A stretch of 64,000 nucleotides of DNA, from positions 1,898,001 to 1,962,000 of the forward strand of contig NC_011772.1 of NCBI RefSeq assembly GCF_000021305.1, given 5' to 3'. The notes beneath the pieces were generated by a model. That model saw nothing but the letters and a program-made list of their open reading frames with translations. It did no database searches and was not told the DNA's origin. This DNA comes from Bacillus cereus G9842. Lineage in GTDB: Bacteria; Bacillota; Bacilli; Bacillales; Bacillaceae_G. The position numbers were made by a program, and so were the translations under genes. How positions within the stretch are numbered: position 1 is the first letter of the stretch; the number at the start of each line of letters is the position of its first letter. Shown piece by piece: positions 38,153-46,328 of the stretch.

Positions 38153-38776
38153 ATGGCTAGTTTCTTTAGAAAGCATTGGTGTGATATAGGATTAGTGGTC
38201 GCTATTGTTGTCGTAGTTTGTTTAGTCGCGAATTTGGGAGAAATGAGTGAAATGAAAGTACTGTTATGGTTAAGTTTTGTGGCCATTTTAGTGCATCAAT
38301 TTGAAGAGTATCGTTGGCCAGGTTATTTTGCTGGTCTATTTAATGTAGTTATATTTAAAAGTGATATACCAGATCGCTATCCATTAAATACGCAATCTGC
38401 TATGGTAATAAATATTTTGATTACGTATGTTTTTTATTTACTCCCGGTTTTCTTTCAAAATATAATATGGCTTGGGTTGGCACCTATTTTAATGGGATTT
38501 TTTCAATTCATATGGCATGGTATTTTTGCGAATATAAAAGCTAAAACAATATATAATCCGGGATTAGGTGCGGTTGTATTACTACATGTTCCAATTGGTT
38601 ATGTATATATGAGATATATTCTTTTACACAATCTGGCTACAAATTTGGATTGGTTATTTGGGGTGATCTACTTTCTAATAGCTACCTATTTTTTAATTAT
38701 AAAAGGAAATATATTAATGAAAAGTAAGGAGACAAATCATTACTTTTCTAAAAAGCAACTAGGTCCGTACAAATGA
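38153..38776 (+). CDS. HXXEE domain membrane protein
   Basis: 207-residue protein with six predicted helices. The family-naming motif appears as LVHQFEEYRWPGYF (HQFEE) near residue 46, and a second conserved segment is QFIWHGIFANIKAKTIYNPGL near 125. ATG 38153 follows GGGTGAT; the in-frame GTG 38144 overlaps that site. It is downstream of a TetR regulator and likely in one operon. The HXXEE family has no established function; the His/Glu cluster could bind a metal. Confidence 0.85.
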   Translation: MASFFRKHWCDIGLVVAIVVVVCLVANLGEMSEMKVLLWLSFVAILVHQFEEYRWPGYFAGLFNVVIFKSDIPDRYPLNTQSAMVINILITYVFYLLPVFFQNIIWLGLAPILMGFFQFIWHGIFANIKAKTIYNPGLGAVVLLHVPIGYVYMRYILLHNLATNLDWLFGVIYFLIATYFLIIKGNILMKSKETNHYFSKKQLGPYK

Positions 38777-38872
38777 TACATTGAAGTGATTCAGAATTCA
38801 GAGGAAGGGTTTTAGATGCTGAAGAAAGTGCAAGTGAAGGATTCATGAATAAATTATGACAAGAAAATGGAA

Positions 38873-38917
38873 AATTTTCAGAAAAATAAAATAAATTATT
38901 TATTTTTTTCTGAAAAT
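38873..38917 (+). promoter_or_regulatory. Two tandem CodY-like boxes upstream of cbpA-like gene
   Basis: AATTTTCAGAAAAAT (38873-38887) differs from the CodY consensus AATTTTCWGAAAATT at one position; TTTTTTCTGAAAATA (38904-38918) differs at three. Together they form a long inverted repeat just before TATAAT, about 50-90 bases from the gene. Confidence 0.6.
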
Positions 38918-38965
38918 ATAATATAGTTATGGCACAGAAAGTATTTTAACATAAGGAGGCTTTTT

Positions 38966-39613
38966 ATGAGGATTAAAGGGAATTACGTGCCGAAAAGGGA
39001 AGTTTTACTGTGCTCAAGTTCGATTACGATAGGGGAAGCGTTAGAGCATTTAAATAAAACGGGGTATCGTTGTGTACCAGTTTTAGATGAAAAAAAAGAG
39101 AAATTTTTAGGGAATATATATAAAGTAGATATTTTAGAATATAAAGGATCGCTTGATGAGAGTGTAATACAATTATTAAACGATAAAGAAGGATTTGTGA
39201 GAGAAGATTCATCTTTCTTTAAAGTATTTTTTACAATAAAAAAATTGCCATATTTATCAGTAGTTGACGAAAAAGGGATTTTCCTTGGAATTTTAACGCA
39301 TAAAAAAGTTTTTGAGTTATTAGAGGATGCATGGGGCGTTCACTCTAGTAAATACTCTGTCATGATTGGAACGCAAGACTATAATGGAGCAATTCAAAAG
39401 TTATCGACAGTTTTAAAGAAATACACTGGTATTCAAAGTTTGATGACTTTTGATAATGATGCCTTATTAGTTCGTAGAATTATGTTTACATTAGGAGAAG
39501 AGTTTAACGACGGTGAATTAGAGACATTATTGAAAGATTTAGAAGATCACGGATTTAGAGTTGTGTATGTGGAAGAGATGAAAAATCCACGTGAAGTTGA
39601 AACGATAGAGTAA
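38966..39613 (+). CDS. CBS-domain protein, CbpA-like (c-di-AMP binding candidate)
   Basis: 215-residue cytosolic protein. Residues 1-130 hold a CBS pair (VPKREVLLCSSSITIGEALEHLNKTGYRCVPVLDEKK and LPYLSVVDEKGIFLGILTHKKVFELL); residues about 137-205 form an ACT-like domain (YSVMIGTQDYNGAIQKLSTVLKKYTGI...). This arrangement matches Listeria CbpA, a c-di-AMP-binding protein, rather than the shorter YkuL/DarB. ATG 38966 follows ATAAGGAGG. Two CodY-like boxes lie upstream, which would tie it to nutrient status. Monocistronic. Confidence 0.75.
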   Translation: MRIKGNYVPKREVLLCSSSITIGEALEHLNKTGYRCVPVLDEKKEKFLGNIYKVDILEYKGSLDESVIQLLNDKEGFVREDSSFFKVFFTIKKLPYLSVVDEKGIFLGILTHKKVFELLEDAWGVHSSKYSVMIGTQDYNGAIQKLSTVLKKYTGIQSLMTFDNDALLVRRIMFTLGEEFNDGELETLLKDLEDHGFRVVYVEEMKNPREVETIE

Positions 39614-39660
39614 CATACAAAAGCCATCTAATTATCTTGGATGGCTTTTGTTATGTTACG
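39613..39660 (+). terminator. Intrinsic terminator of CBS protein gene
   Basis: ACATACAAAAGCCATC / GATGGCTTTTGTTATGT around a ten-base loop. Confidence 0.85.
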
Positions 39661-40053
39661 TGTGTAAAGTTATTTGAAAATAACGATAGGATAATAGGAG
39701 AGATTGTAACAATATTTGTGTAAGAGAATAAAAATTGTAGATAATTTCGATTTTCAAAAAAATCAATTTGAAAATATGTTTTTATTTTGCAACTAAATAT
39801 GTTACTATATGTGTGATAAAAACAAAGAGGTCTGACAACTATACTCCACGTAATAACACTCTAATGATTTAAAAATTCAAAAAAATCAAAATTCGAAAAT
39901 AACAATTGTATTAATGATTAGAGTAAAAATAAGGGGAATGGAGAAATTATGGAGAAAGACACTGCTTTGTAAGGGGCATATTTTATCATCTTGAGCAGAG
40001 AGGAGGATGCATAGCATATTGTAAAATATAGAGATAAACAATGGAAAAGTGCT
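39661..40053 (+). other. Long leader region before brnQ
   Basis: About 390 bases. It contains a CodY-like sequence (39749-39763, three mismatches), the pair ACTCTAATGATT (39858-39869) and AATGATTAGAGT (39913-39924) that can form an eight-base stem, a seven-codon frame at 39949 (MEKDTAL) and AGGAGG at 40001-40006 next to a five-codon frame. No T-box or known riboswitch signature is recognisable. Confidence 0.45.
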
Positions 40054-41406
40054 ATGCAAATGAAGAGCATGAAGGGACGTTTAAGGCCAGGTGATACGGT
40101 AGCAATTGGTTTAATGCTATTTGCATTATTTTTAGGAGCAGGAAATTTAATTTTTCCGCCAGTTTTAGGTCAACAAGCAGGAGAGAATGTTTGGATTGCT
40201 ACAATAGGATTCCTTGTAACGGGAGTCGGATTACCCCTACTAGCTGTAACAGCTGTCGCGTTTGTAGAGGGGGACTTGAAAGCGCTGTCTTCTAGAGTCC
40301 ACCCTATATTTGCGTTTATTTTCCCATTGATTAGTTATTTAGCAATTGGACCATTTTTCGCAATCCCGCGTACTGGAGCTGTTTCGTTTGAAATGGGTAT
40401 GAAGCCGTTTTTATCAGAGGCAATGGTTTCAGAGTGGTACATGCTATTTCTTTTCACGATAGTTTTCTTCGGAATAACGTGGTATTTATCATTAAATCCA
40501 TCTAAATTAGTGGATTGGTTCGGAAAGTTTCTTACGCCACTATTGGTATTAATTGTCGCTGTTATTGTCGGAAAGGCAATTATTGATCCAATTGGAGAGC
40601 CGGCTGCGCCGTTAGCTGCTTACAAAGAAAATGCTTTCTTTGGTGGATTTATTCAAGGATATTTAACGATGGATGCAATTAGTGCTCTCGTATTTGGAAT
40701 TGTCGTTGTACAAGTTATTCGCTCTAAAGGGATAAAAGAGAGTAGTCAAATTGCAAAAATAACAGTCGTATCAGGTATTATTGCTGTACTTGGTTTAACG
40801 TTAATTTATTTATCACTTGCTTATCTTGGTTCAACAAGTACATCACTTGGTGTCTCAGAAAACGGTGGTCTTATTTTAACGAATGTTGTAAATGAGCTAT
40901 ATGGGACGAGTGGTAAAATTTTATTGGGGCTTGTTATTATACTCGCTTGTTTAACAACTTCTGTTGGGTTAACATCTGCGTGTGCGGGTTTCTTTACAAA
41001 CTTATTCCCAAAACTTTCACATAAAACGATTGTAACAATGGTATGTGTATTTAGTTTAATTGTATCTAACCTAGGTTTAACACAATTAATCGCCGTAACA
41101 TTACCTGTGTTAATGATCATTTATCCAGTTGCAATTGTATTAATCGTACTTTCGTATTTCCATAAGTGGATTGGGAAGCGTAATACAATTTATATTGGAG
41201 CTATTTTAGGTGCATTGTTAATTAGTTTCTTTAACGGTTTAGAAAGTGCGAACATTAAAATTGACGTGATTTCTAATGTACTACAAATGTTACCGTTATA
41301 TAACGAAGGAATCGGATGGTTAATTCCATCATGTATTGGCGGGATTCTCGGTTTCTTCCTCTATAAATCAAATGAATCAAGTAAATTACAAAAGAAAGGT
41401 GCTTAG
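40054..41406 (+). CDS. brnQ: Branched-chain amino acid carrier BrnQ
   Basis: 450-residue sodium-coupled importer of Leu/Ile/Val with about 12 helices. The opening GDTVAIGLMLFALFLGAGNLIFPPVLGQQAGEN is the LIVCS signature; AIPRTGAVSFEMGMKPF and CLTTSVGLTSACAGFF are further family marks. The start is unsure: ATGs at 40054, 40060 and 40069 all have weak sites, while the strong AGGAGG lies about 48 bases upstream. The terminator stem overlaps the stop codon. BrnQ genes are often CodY targets. Confidence 0.93.
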   Translation: MQMKSMKGRLRPGDTVAIGLMLFALFLGAGNLIFPPVLGQQAGENVWIATIGFLVTGVGLPLLAVTAVAFVEGDLKALSSRVHPIFAFIFPLISYLAIGPFFAIPRTGAVSFEMGMKPFLSEAMVSEWYMLFLFTIVFFGITWYLSLNPSKLVDWFGKFLTPLLVLIVAVIVGKAIIDPIGEPAAPLAAYKENAFFGGFIQGYLTMDAISALVFGIVVVQVIRSKGIKESSQIAKITVVSGIIAVLGLTLIYLSLAYLGSTSTSLGVSENGGLILTNVVNELYGTSGKILLGLVIILACLTTSVGLTSACAGFFTNLFPKLSHKTIVTMVCVFSLIVSNLGLTQLIAVTLPVLMIIYPVAIVLIVLSYFHKWIGKRNTIYIGAILGALLISFFNGLESANIKIDVISNVLQMLPLYNEGIGWLIPSCIGGILGFFLYKSNESSKLQKKGA

Positions 41407-41424
41407 GCACCTTTCTTTTTTTGA
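41390..41424 (+). terminator. Terminator overlapping the brnQ stop
   Basis: AAAGAAAGGTGC / GCACCTTTCTTT with loop TTAG that contains the stop codon, then a T run. Confidence 0.92.
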
Positions 41425-41472
41425 AGGGGATTTTTATATTTTGTCTAAGTAATAATTGGGAGGAATGATAAA

Positions 41473-41802
41473 ATGGCTAATTTTGAAGATTTTTTAAATT
41501 TGGATTTGCGAATTGGAACTGTAATACATGCAGAGGAATTTAAAGAAGCGAGAGTTCCAGCGATTAAACTAGAAATTGATTTTGGAGAAATTGGGATAAA
41601 GCAGTCAAGTGCTCAAATTACGAAAAGGTATAGCCCAGAAGGTTTAGTCGGTCAACAAATTGTTGCTGTTGTAAATTTCCCGCCAAAGCGTGTAGCTGGA
41701 TTTAAATCGGAAGTGCTTGTGCTTGGCGGCGTTCCTGAAGCTGATGATGTTGTGTTGCTTCAGCCTAATATGGAATTGCCAAATGGAACAAAAATTAGCT
41801 AG
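41473..41802 (+). CDS. csaA: CsaA, tRNA-binding-domain chaperone
   Basis: 109-residue homodimeric OB-fold protein, a SecA-associated chaperone in B. subtilis. [43 protein letters not shown] and [17 protein letters not shown] are diagnostic. Length equals CsaA. ATG 41473 follows TTGGGAGGAATG. The DUF1572 gene begins 20 bases after its stop, probably in the same transcript. Confidence 0.95.
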   Translation: MANFEDFLNLDLRIGTVIHAEEFKEARVPAIKLEIDFGEIGIKQSSAQITKRYSPEGLVGQQIVAVVNFPPKRVAGFKSEVLVLGGVPEADDVVLLQPNMELPNGTKIS

Positions 41803-41821
41803 GGTGAAGGCAGGGGCTAAT

Positions 41822-42349
41822 ATGGGTATCGGACGAGAATATTTACAATGTGCGATTTCGAACTTTAAAGCAACAAAGAAGCAAGGGGAACGGGCACTTT
41901 CTCAATTATCATACGAACAAATACAATGGTCTTCTCATGAAGAAACAAATAGTATAGCGATTATTATAAAGCATCTGCATGGTAATATGCGTTCTAGATG
42001 GACGGATTTTTTAACATCTGATGGTGAAAAAGTTGATCGTGACCGAGATGGTGAATTTGAAGGAGGCTATTCTTCAAAGAAGGAAGCCCTTGCAGCGTGG
42101 CAAGAAGGATGGGAATACGTTTTTAATACGATGAATACGATATTGCCGGAACATCTATTGAAGACGGTATACATTCGTGGTGAAGCTCATACGGTCCTGC
42201 AAGCAATTGAAAGGCAAATTTCTCATTATGCATTGCATATTGGACAGATTATTTACATCGGTAAAATGTTAAAAGAAAATGAGTGGCTATGTTTAAGCAT
42301 TCCTAAAGGACAGTCAACTCGTTATGTAGAGAAAAAACGTTCAACATAA
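41822..42349 (+). CDS. DUF1572 (DinB-superfamily) protein
   Basis: 175-residue four-helix-bundle protein. The conserved SIAIIIKHLHGNMRSRWTDFLTSDGEK near 40-65 (with metal His in HLHGN) and ERQISHYALHIGQIIYIGK near 130-150 (HxxxH) are the DUF1572 metal-site segments; related DinB/YfiT proteins are bacillithiol- or metal-dependent transferases. The frame is open from within csaA, but ATG 41822 with CAGGGGC is the start. Its last 28 bases overlap the convergent gene. Confidence 0.87.
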   Translation: MGIGREYLQCAISNFKATKKQGERALSQLSYEQIQWSSHEETNSIAIIIKHLHGNMRSRWTDFLTSDGEKVDRDRDGEFEGGYSSKKEALAAWQEGWEYVFNTMNTILPEHLLKTVYIRGEAHTVLQAIERQISHYALHIGQIIYIGKMLKENEWLCLSIPKGQSTRYVEKKRST

Positions 42350-42627
42350 TAATAAGAAAGAAACCGATAAAAAATGGGGAAAAAGAAAGTCAGCCAAATA
42401 ATAGATGGTTCTGTAATCATAAGAATACTGCCAAAAATAAGTCCATATACAATAAGAAAGAAATTGAAAAGTGTATTCACAGGGAGAAACCGTGAGATGA
42501 ACACTTGCTGTCGTTTAAAACAATCACTGTGAAATAAATAAAAGCGGAAGCACCATGTGGCTGTAATAAGATCTTTCTTTCTTACAATTCTTTTTTTGCA
42601 TGTATGACAGATAAATGGTGGTTGCAT
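42322..42627 (-). CDS. Zinc-finger-like two-helix membrane protein
   Basis: ATG 42627 follows GGAG and gives MQPPFICHTCKKRI; the upstream ATG 42642 has no site and overlaps the preceding stop. The 101-residue product has CHTCKK and a later CFRFYLFHSDC that together could bind zinc, then two hydrophobic helices (near 53-70 and 76-92). Unrecognised family. It follows a small membrane protein by four bases (coupled) and its 3' end overlaps the DUF1572 gene by 28 bases. Confidence 0.65.
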   Translation of the reverse strand: MQPPFICHTCKKRIVRKKDLITATWCFRFYLFHSDCFKRQQVFISRFLPVNTLFNFFLIVYGLIFGSILMITEPSIIWLTFFFPIFYRFLSYYYVERFFST

Positions 42628-42631
42628 TTCA

Positions 42632-42928
42632 TTACGCTCCATTTTTTATTTTCATAATAATGTGAGACAAAAGTAGGTACAAAGTGTAAGTTCCTATATA
42701 CGCTCCTGCAATAAGGAAAAATGGATTCAGTAAAATTCCATGAATGCTTGTCATGAAAACTAAATCTTGTATTAAAACATCGTATATATTAATGGAAATA
42801 ATTGTACCGAGTACATACAGTGCCAAGTACGCAGAAATATGTAGCACAATAGAGACTTTTGGATGCTTAGCGGACAAATAAAAAATGAATGATAGAGCGA
42901 TTGGTAATATTCCTATTAATAGCTTCAA
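42632..42928 (-). CDS. Small three-helix membrane protein (98 aa)
   Basis: TTG 42928 follows GAGGTGA on the minus strand. The product is almost all membrane: helices near 3-20, 27-48 and 62-90, ending HIIMKIKNGA. Not recognised. It is the first gene of a two-gene unit with the zinc-finger-like protein; the tight four-base spacing suggests the two act together. It diverges from the first SpoIIP gene, whose start is about 90 bases away. Confidence 0.65.
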   Translation of the reverse strand: MKLLIGILPIALSFIFYLSAKHPKVSIVLHISAYLALYVLGTIISINIYDVLIQDLVFMTSIHGILLNPFFLIAGAYIGTYTLYLLLSHIIMKIKNGA

Positions 42929-42968
42929 TTCATTTCACCTCATTAACAATATAGCCGAAATTTTAACG

Positions 42969-42997
42969 GTCTATTCTCTAGGGCTTGTACATAACTT
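42969..42997 (+). promoter_or_regulatory. Sigma-E-like promoter of first spoIIP gene
   Basis: GTCTATT (42969-42975), 14-base spacer, CATAACTT (42990-42997). The GCTTGTACATA at 42983-42993 is identical to that before the second spoIIP. Confidence 0.5.
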
Positions 42998-43016
42998 GAA
43001 ATAGAGAGGTGATAGT

Positions 43017-44171
43017 ATGAATCGGGGCTTTTTTTTTATGAAGTTTACAAGCATGCGTAAGTTAGTTTTATTTGTTATTACTACAGTGCTAGCGACTTTT
43101 TTTCTTATTAGTATGATGGTAACCTCTATGAAAGAGACGAAGTCAACGTATTTATATAATTGGTTAAATGAGTTATCGATGAATGGTTACATGTATGTAC
43201 TTGGAAAAGAGAATCATTATTTTACACAGGAGTATCGAAATTTGAATCAAGATTTTTCAATTTCTTCTTTTCTCTTTTCTATGGCTACAAATATTCGCTT
43301 TAATGATGTACGCAGTTTTGTCGGGAAAGAGCTCCCTGGGTTTGGTAAGTACGATACAGAAATTGTTATTGCGGGTGAGGGTACAAATTATTCTAACTTA
43401 CCGATAGAGTCGAGTGTCCCTCTTGAAGAAGTAGTGAAGGAACGGACTAGTGGAACTGGACAAGCACCTAAACAAGATACGAGTAAAGAGAAAAAACAGC
43501 CGTCCCAAACGACCGGGAAAAGACAAGTTGCGTTTATTTATCATACACATAGCTGGGAATCCTATTTACCTTTACTTAACTTAACGAATGACCCGAATCC
43601 GAATAAAGCAACGAGTTCTGTATCGAATATTTCTATATTAGGAGACCGTTTCCGTGAACAACTAGAAGGTGAAGGAATTGGCGCCACTAACGATAAGAGT
43701 GATGTTGGTCAAAAGTTAATAAGTAAAGGTTTAAACAGTAATAGTTCGTATAAGATGTCACGAGAAATTGTGCAGCAAGCTATGGCTGGAAATAAAGATC
43801 TTCAATACTTTTTTGATTTGCATCGTGATAGTGCCCGAAAGAATGTAACGACAAAAACAATTGGAGATAAATCATATGCAAAGCTTGCATTTGTAGTAGG
43901 GAAAGGAAATAAAAACTATGAAAAAAACTTACAATTAGCGACAGCTTTACATGAGGCGATTAATAAGAAATATCCAGGAGTGAGTCGTGGGGTCATTCAA
44001 AAAGGGTTCCAGACAGGAAATGGAATCTATAATCAAGACCTATCAGGACAAGCGATATTAATAGAAGTTGGCGGTGTAGATAATACAGAGGAAGAATTGA
44101 ATCGATCAATTGATGCACTTGCTAAAGCATTTGGTGAATATTTTTGGCAGGCAGAAAAAGTGAATGGATAA
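43017..44171 (+). CDS. spoIIP: SpoIIP-family peptidoglycan hydrolase, copy 1
   Basis: 384-residue membrane-anchored amidase/endopeptidase of the engulfment machinery (SpoIID-SpoIIM-SpoIIP). One N-terminal helix (KLVLFVITTVLATFFLISMMV), then an extracytoplasmic region (SFVGKELPGFGKYDTEIVIAGEGTNYSNLP), a Ser/Lys/Gln-rich linker and the catalytic domain with zinc ligands in FIYHTHSWESYLPLL, DLHRDS and IEVGGVDN. ATG 43017 follows AGAGAGGTGAT. It is a paralogue of the gene near 51 kb; neither lies next to gpr, where the standard spoIIP resides. Confidence 0.9.
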   Translation: MNRGFFFMKFTSMRKLVLFVITTVLATFFLISMMVTSMKETKSTYLYNWLNELSMNGYMYVLGKENHYFTQEYRNLNQDFSISSFLFSMATNIRFNDVRSFVGKELPGFGKYDTEIVIAGEGTNYSNLPIESSVPLEEVVKERTSGTGQAPKQDTSKEKKQPSQTTGKRQVAFIYHTHSWESYLPLLNLTNDPNPNKATSSVSNISILGDRFREQLEGEGIGATNDKSDVGQKLISKGLNSNSSYKMSREIVQQAMAGNKDLQYFFDLHRDSARKNVTTKTIGDKSYAKLAFVVGKGNKNYEKNLQLATALHEAINKKYPGVSRGVIQKGFQTGNGIYNQDLSGQAILIEVGGVDNTEEELNRSIDALAKAFGEYFWQAEKVNG

Positions 44172-44228
44172 AGTGAAATTTAAATTGGTGAGAGACCTCA
44201 CCTGATGAAGATGAGTTCACAGTATTTT

Positions 44229-44266
44229 TGAAAAAACGTAAGTGTAATGCTTGCGTTTTTTCTTTG
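44229..44266 (+). terminator. Intrinsic terminator after first spoIIP
   Basis: GAAAAAACGTAAG / CTTGCGTTTTTTC with a seven-base loop. Confidence 0.85.
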
Positions 44267-44427
44267 TAATGATGAGACGTCACAGAATAGACATAATTTG
44301 TCGTTGTTATAGTAATATCGAAATTTGTCAATTTATAGTAGGAGATTTACAAAGGGATTTTCGGGAAAGTAGAGAAAATCTTTTTATAAGGAAAACTTTT
44401 TATTATGAAACTGGTAGGGTGATTGAA

Positions 44428-44925
44428 GTGATTAGGGAAATCGAAATAGAAGATGCAGCATCATTTTTGCAATTAAGTAAGCAATTAGATGAAGAAACGA
44501 AGTTTATGTTATATGAACCAGGAGAAAGAAAAACTACAGCTGAGCAACAAGAAAAAATGATCCATCGCTTTATAGAAAATGAATATGCAACAATATTTGT
44601 AGCAGTTGAAGATGAGAGGATAGTAGGTTTTATATTAGTGAATGGAAATAACATTCAAAGAAAGAGGCATGTAGCAACCATTGTAATTGGTATTTTGCAA
44701 GAGTATAACGGGCGAGGTATTGGGACGAGATTGTTTAAAGAGGTTGAGAAGTGGGCAAAATTACATGATGTATGGCGTTTAGAATTAACAGTAATGGCCC
44801 ACAATACAAGAGCTCAGGCACTATATAAAAAAGCTGGATTTGAGAAAGAAGGTGTCAAAAAAGCTGCTCTTATTATCGATGGAAAGGGCATCGATGAGTA
44901 TGAAATGGCCAAATTATTAAAATAA
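44428..44925 (+). CDS. GNAT acetyltransferase
   Basis: 165-residue N-acetyltransferase. GTG 44428 follows TAGGGTGAT; the longer frame upstream to 44251 has no site and low-complexity codon use. The acetyl-CoA motif ILQEYNGRGIGTRLFKEVEKWA near 92-113 and the LELTVMAHNTRAQALYKKAGFEKEG segment are typical; IVGFILVNGNN is strand 4. Substrate unknown. VanY starts 11 bases downstream, so the two are probably co-transcribed. Confidence 0.85.
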   Translation: MIREIEIEDAASFLQLSKQLDEETKFMLYEPGERKTTAEQQEKMIHRFIENEYATIFVAVEDERIVGFILVNGNNIQRKRHVATIVIGILQEYNGRGIGTRLFKEVEKWAKLHDVWRLELTVMAHNTRAQALYKKAGFEKEGVKKAALIIDGKGIDEYEMAKLLK

Positions 44926-44936
44926 GAGGTCGTTAT

Positions 44937-45677
44937 ATGAAAAAAAGATGGGCACTACTTGGTATCATAGCTGCAATAATTATTGTTGGAGTAGCAGGAA
45001 TCAATTATAAAATGTATAAGGATAAGCAGGCGCGGGAAGTAAGTGTAAATAGCATATTTCCGAAAGCAAAAGAAACGATTGCTAATATGGATGGGGATAT
45101 TGCGGTAATTAATAATCCGAATTCAATGCTTGTACTTGTGAATAAAAGTAGGCGTTTACCAGATGGGTATAGACCGCCAGATTTAGTTATTCCGAAAGTG
45201 CGCTACTCTAGTGAAGGTGATCAAGAAAAGAAAAAGATGAGAAAAGAGGCAGCGAGGGCGCTTGAGGATATGTTTCAGCAGGCTGACAACGAGCGTATTT
45301 TCCTGTTTGCAGTTTCTGGATTTAGATCTTTTGATCGACAAAAAGCATTAAATACGATGTATAAAAAACAAGATGGAGAAGCAAAAACAGCAATGTCTAG
45401 CGCGGTTCCTGGTACAAGTGAGCATCAAACTGGACTAGCTATGGATATTACGTCTCAATCTGCTAAATTTCAGTTAGAGACGGTTTTTGGGGAAACGAAA
45501 GAAGGTCAGTGGCTTTCTGAAAATGCCCATAAATTTGGTTTTGTGATTCGATACACAAAAGCGAAAGAGACGATTACGGGCTATCGGTATGAACCATGGC
45601 ACGTAAGGTATGTGGGAAATCCACAAGCTACATATTTGTATGATAATCAACTGACGCTTGAAGAAGTAACAGAGTGA
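44937..45677 (+). CDS. D-alanyl-D-alanine carboxypeptidase, VanY/LdcB type
   Basis: 246-residue peptidoglycan peptidase. N-terminal membrane anchor (WALLGIIAAIIIVGVAGINY), then peptidase M15B with the zinc motif SAVPGTSEHQTGLAMDITS (SxHxxGxAxD) and the second His/Glu motif EPWHVRYVG. The preceding RLPDGYRPPDL and FAVSGFRSFDRQKAL are standard LdcB/VanY features. It trims D-Ala from stem peptides at the outer face. ATG follows AAGAGGTCG. Confidence 0.92.
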   Translation: MKKRWALLGIIAAIIIVGVAGINYKMYKDKQAREVSVNSIFPKAKETIANMDGDIAVINNPNSMLVLVNKSRRLPDGYRPPDLVIPKVRYSSEGDQEKKKMRKEAARALEDMFQQADNERIFLFAVSGFRSFDRQKALNTMYKKQDGEAKTAMSSAVPGTSEHQTGLAMDITSQSAKFQLETVFGETKEGQWLSENAHKFGFVIRYTKAKETITGYRYEPWHVRYVGNPQATYLYDNQLTLEEVTE

Positions 45678-45700
45678 ACAATTGAGGGGAGAGGCGTACA

Positions 45701-46147
45701 ATGACGATGTTATATAAGAAAAAAGTACATGCATATATTACAAGAGAAAAAGAGGGGGTTATGCAATTACTTGTTTTTAAACATCGTGATATACATGAAG
45801 CTGGTATTCAAGTGCCAGGGGGAACGGTTGATGAAGGTGAAACGTTAGAAGCGGCTATATTGCGTGAAGTACAGGAAGAATCCGGATTGCGTCATTTATG
45901 CATAGAGCGTTTTTTAGCAGATTACATTATACATATGAAAGAAAAACAGGAATATGAAAAACGCCACTTTTTCCATGTAACTTTACTAACAGATGTAAAG
46001 GATACTTGGGAACATATTGTAAGTGCTGGTGAGGAAGATAAAGGATTAGTATTTTGCTACGAATGGATTAATATTGCAAAATGCCCTGAATTAGCTGGGA
46101 AACAAGGTGAGTTTTTACATTTGTTAGATGAAGTATACGCACAGTAA
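45701..46147 (+). CDS. Nudix hydrolase
   Basis: 148-residue Nudix protein. The box GGTVDEGETLEAAILREVQEESGL near 43-66 is complete (Gx5Ex7REUxEExGU). The fold starts with KVHAYITREKEGVMQLLVFKHRD. The substrate is not predictable from the flanks. ATG 45701 behind GGGGAGAGG, 23 bases after vanY. Last gene of the unit; a terminator follows. Confidence 0.9.
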   Translation: MTMLYKKKVHAYITREKEGVMQLLVFKHRDIHEAGIQVPGGTVDEGETLEAAILREVQEESGLRHLCIERFLADYIIHMKEKQEYEKRHFFHVTLLTDVKDTWEHIVSAGEEDKGLVFCYEWINIAKCPELAGKQGEFLHLLDEVYAQ

Positions 46148-46150
46148 TGT

Positions 46151-46193
46151 AAGAGTCTGAAGCGAAGGTTAATCCGTTTCAGACTTTTTTTAT
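46151..46193 (+). terminator. Intrinsic terminator of the GNAT-vanY-Nudix unit
   Basis: AGTCTGAAGCG / CGTTTCAGACT (one G-U pair) and a T run. Confidence 0.88.
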
Positions 46194-46328
46194 TTTTCGG
46201 GAAATTAAAGGTGTTTAAATAAGGAAATTGAATTTCTTTAAAGGGATATTAATTTAGGATGTGTTGAGGTGAAAAAATGAAAAAGTAAGGGGTATACGCT
46301 AAAAAAGTTCATATAAGGGAGAATATAA

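Noticed and set aside
39781..39960. T-box or other known riboswitch before brnQ
   Set aside because: No AGGGTGGnACCGCG T-box sequence or other recognisable core.
40821..41120. 99-residue minus-strand frame opposite brnQ
   Set aside because: Shadow frame; no start site and no neighbours on that strand.
44251..44427. N-terminal extension of the GNAT protein at 44428
   Set aside because: No ribosome site and atypical residues; GTG 44428 with TAGGGTGAT is better.
46277..46288. Mini-frame ATG AAA AAG TAA before the amidase as a lost signal peptide start
   Set aside because: It is out of frame with the amidase and the amidase has its own ribosome site.
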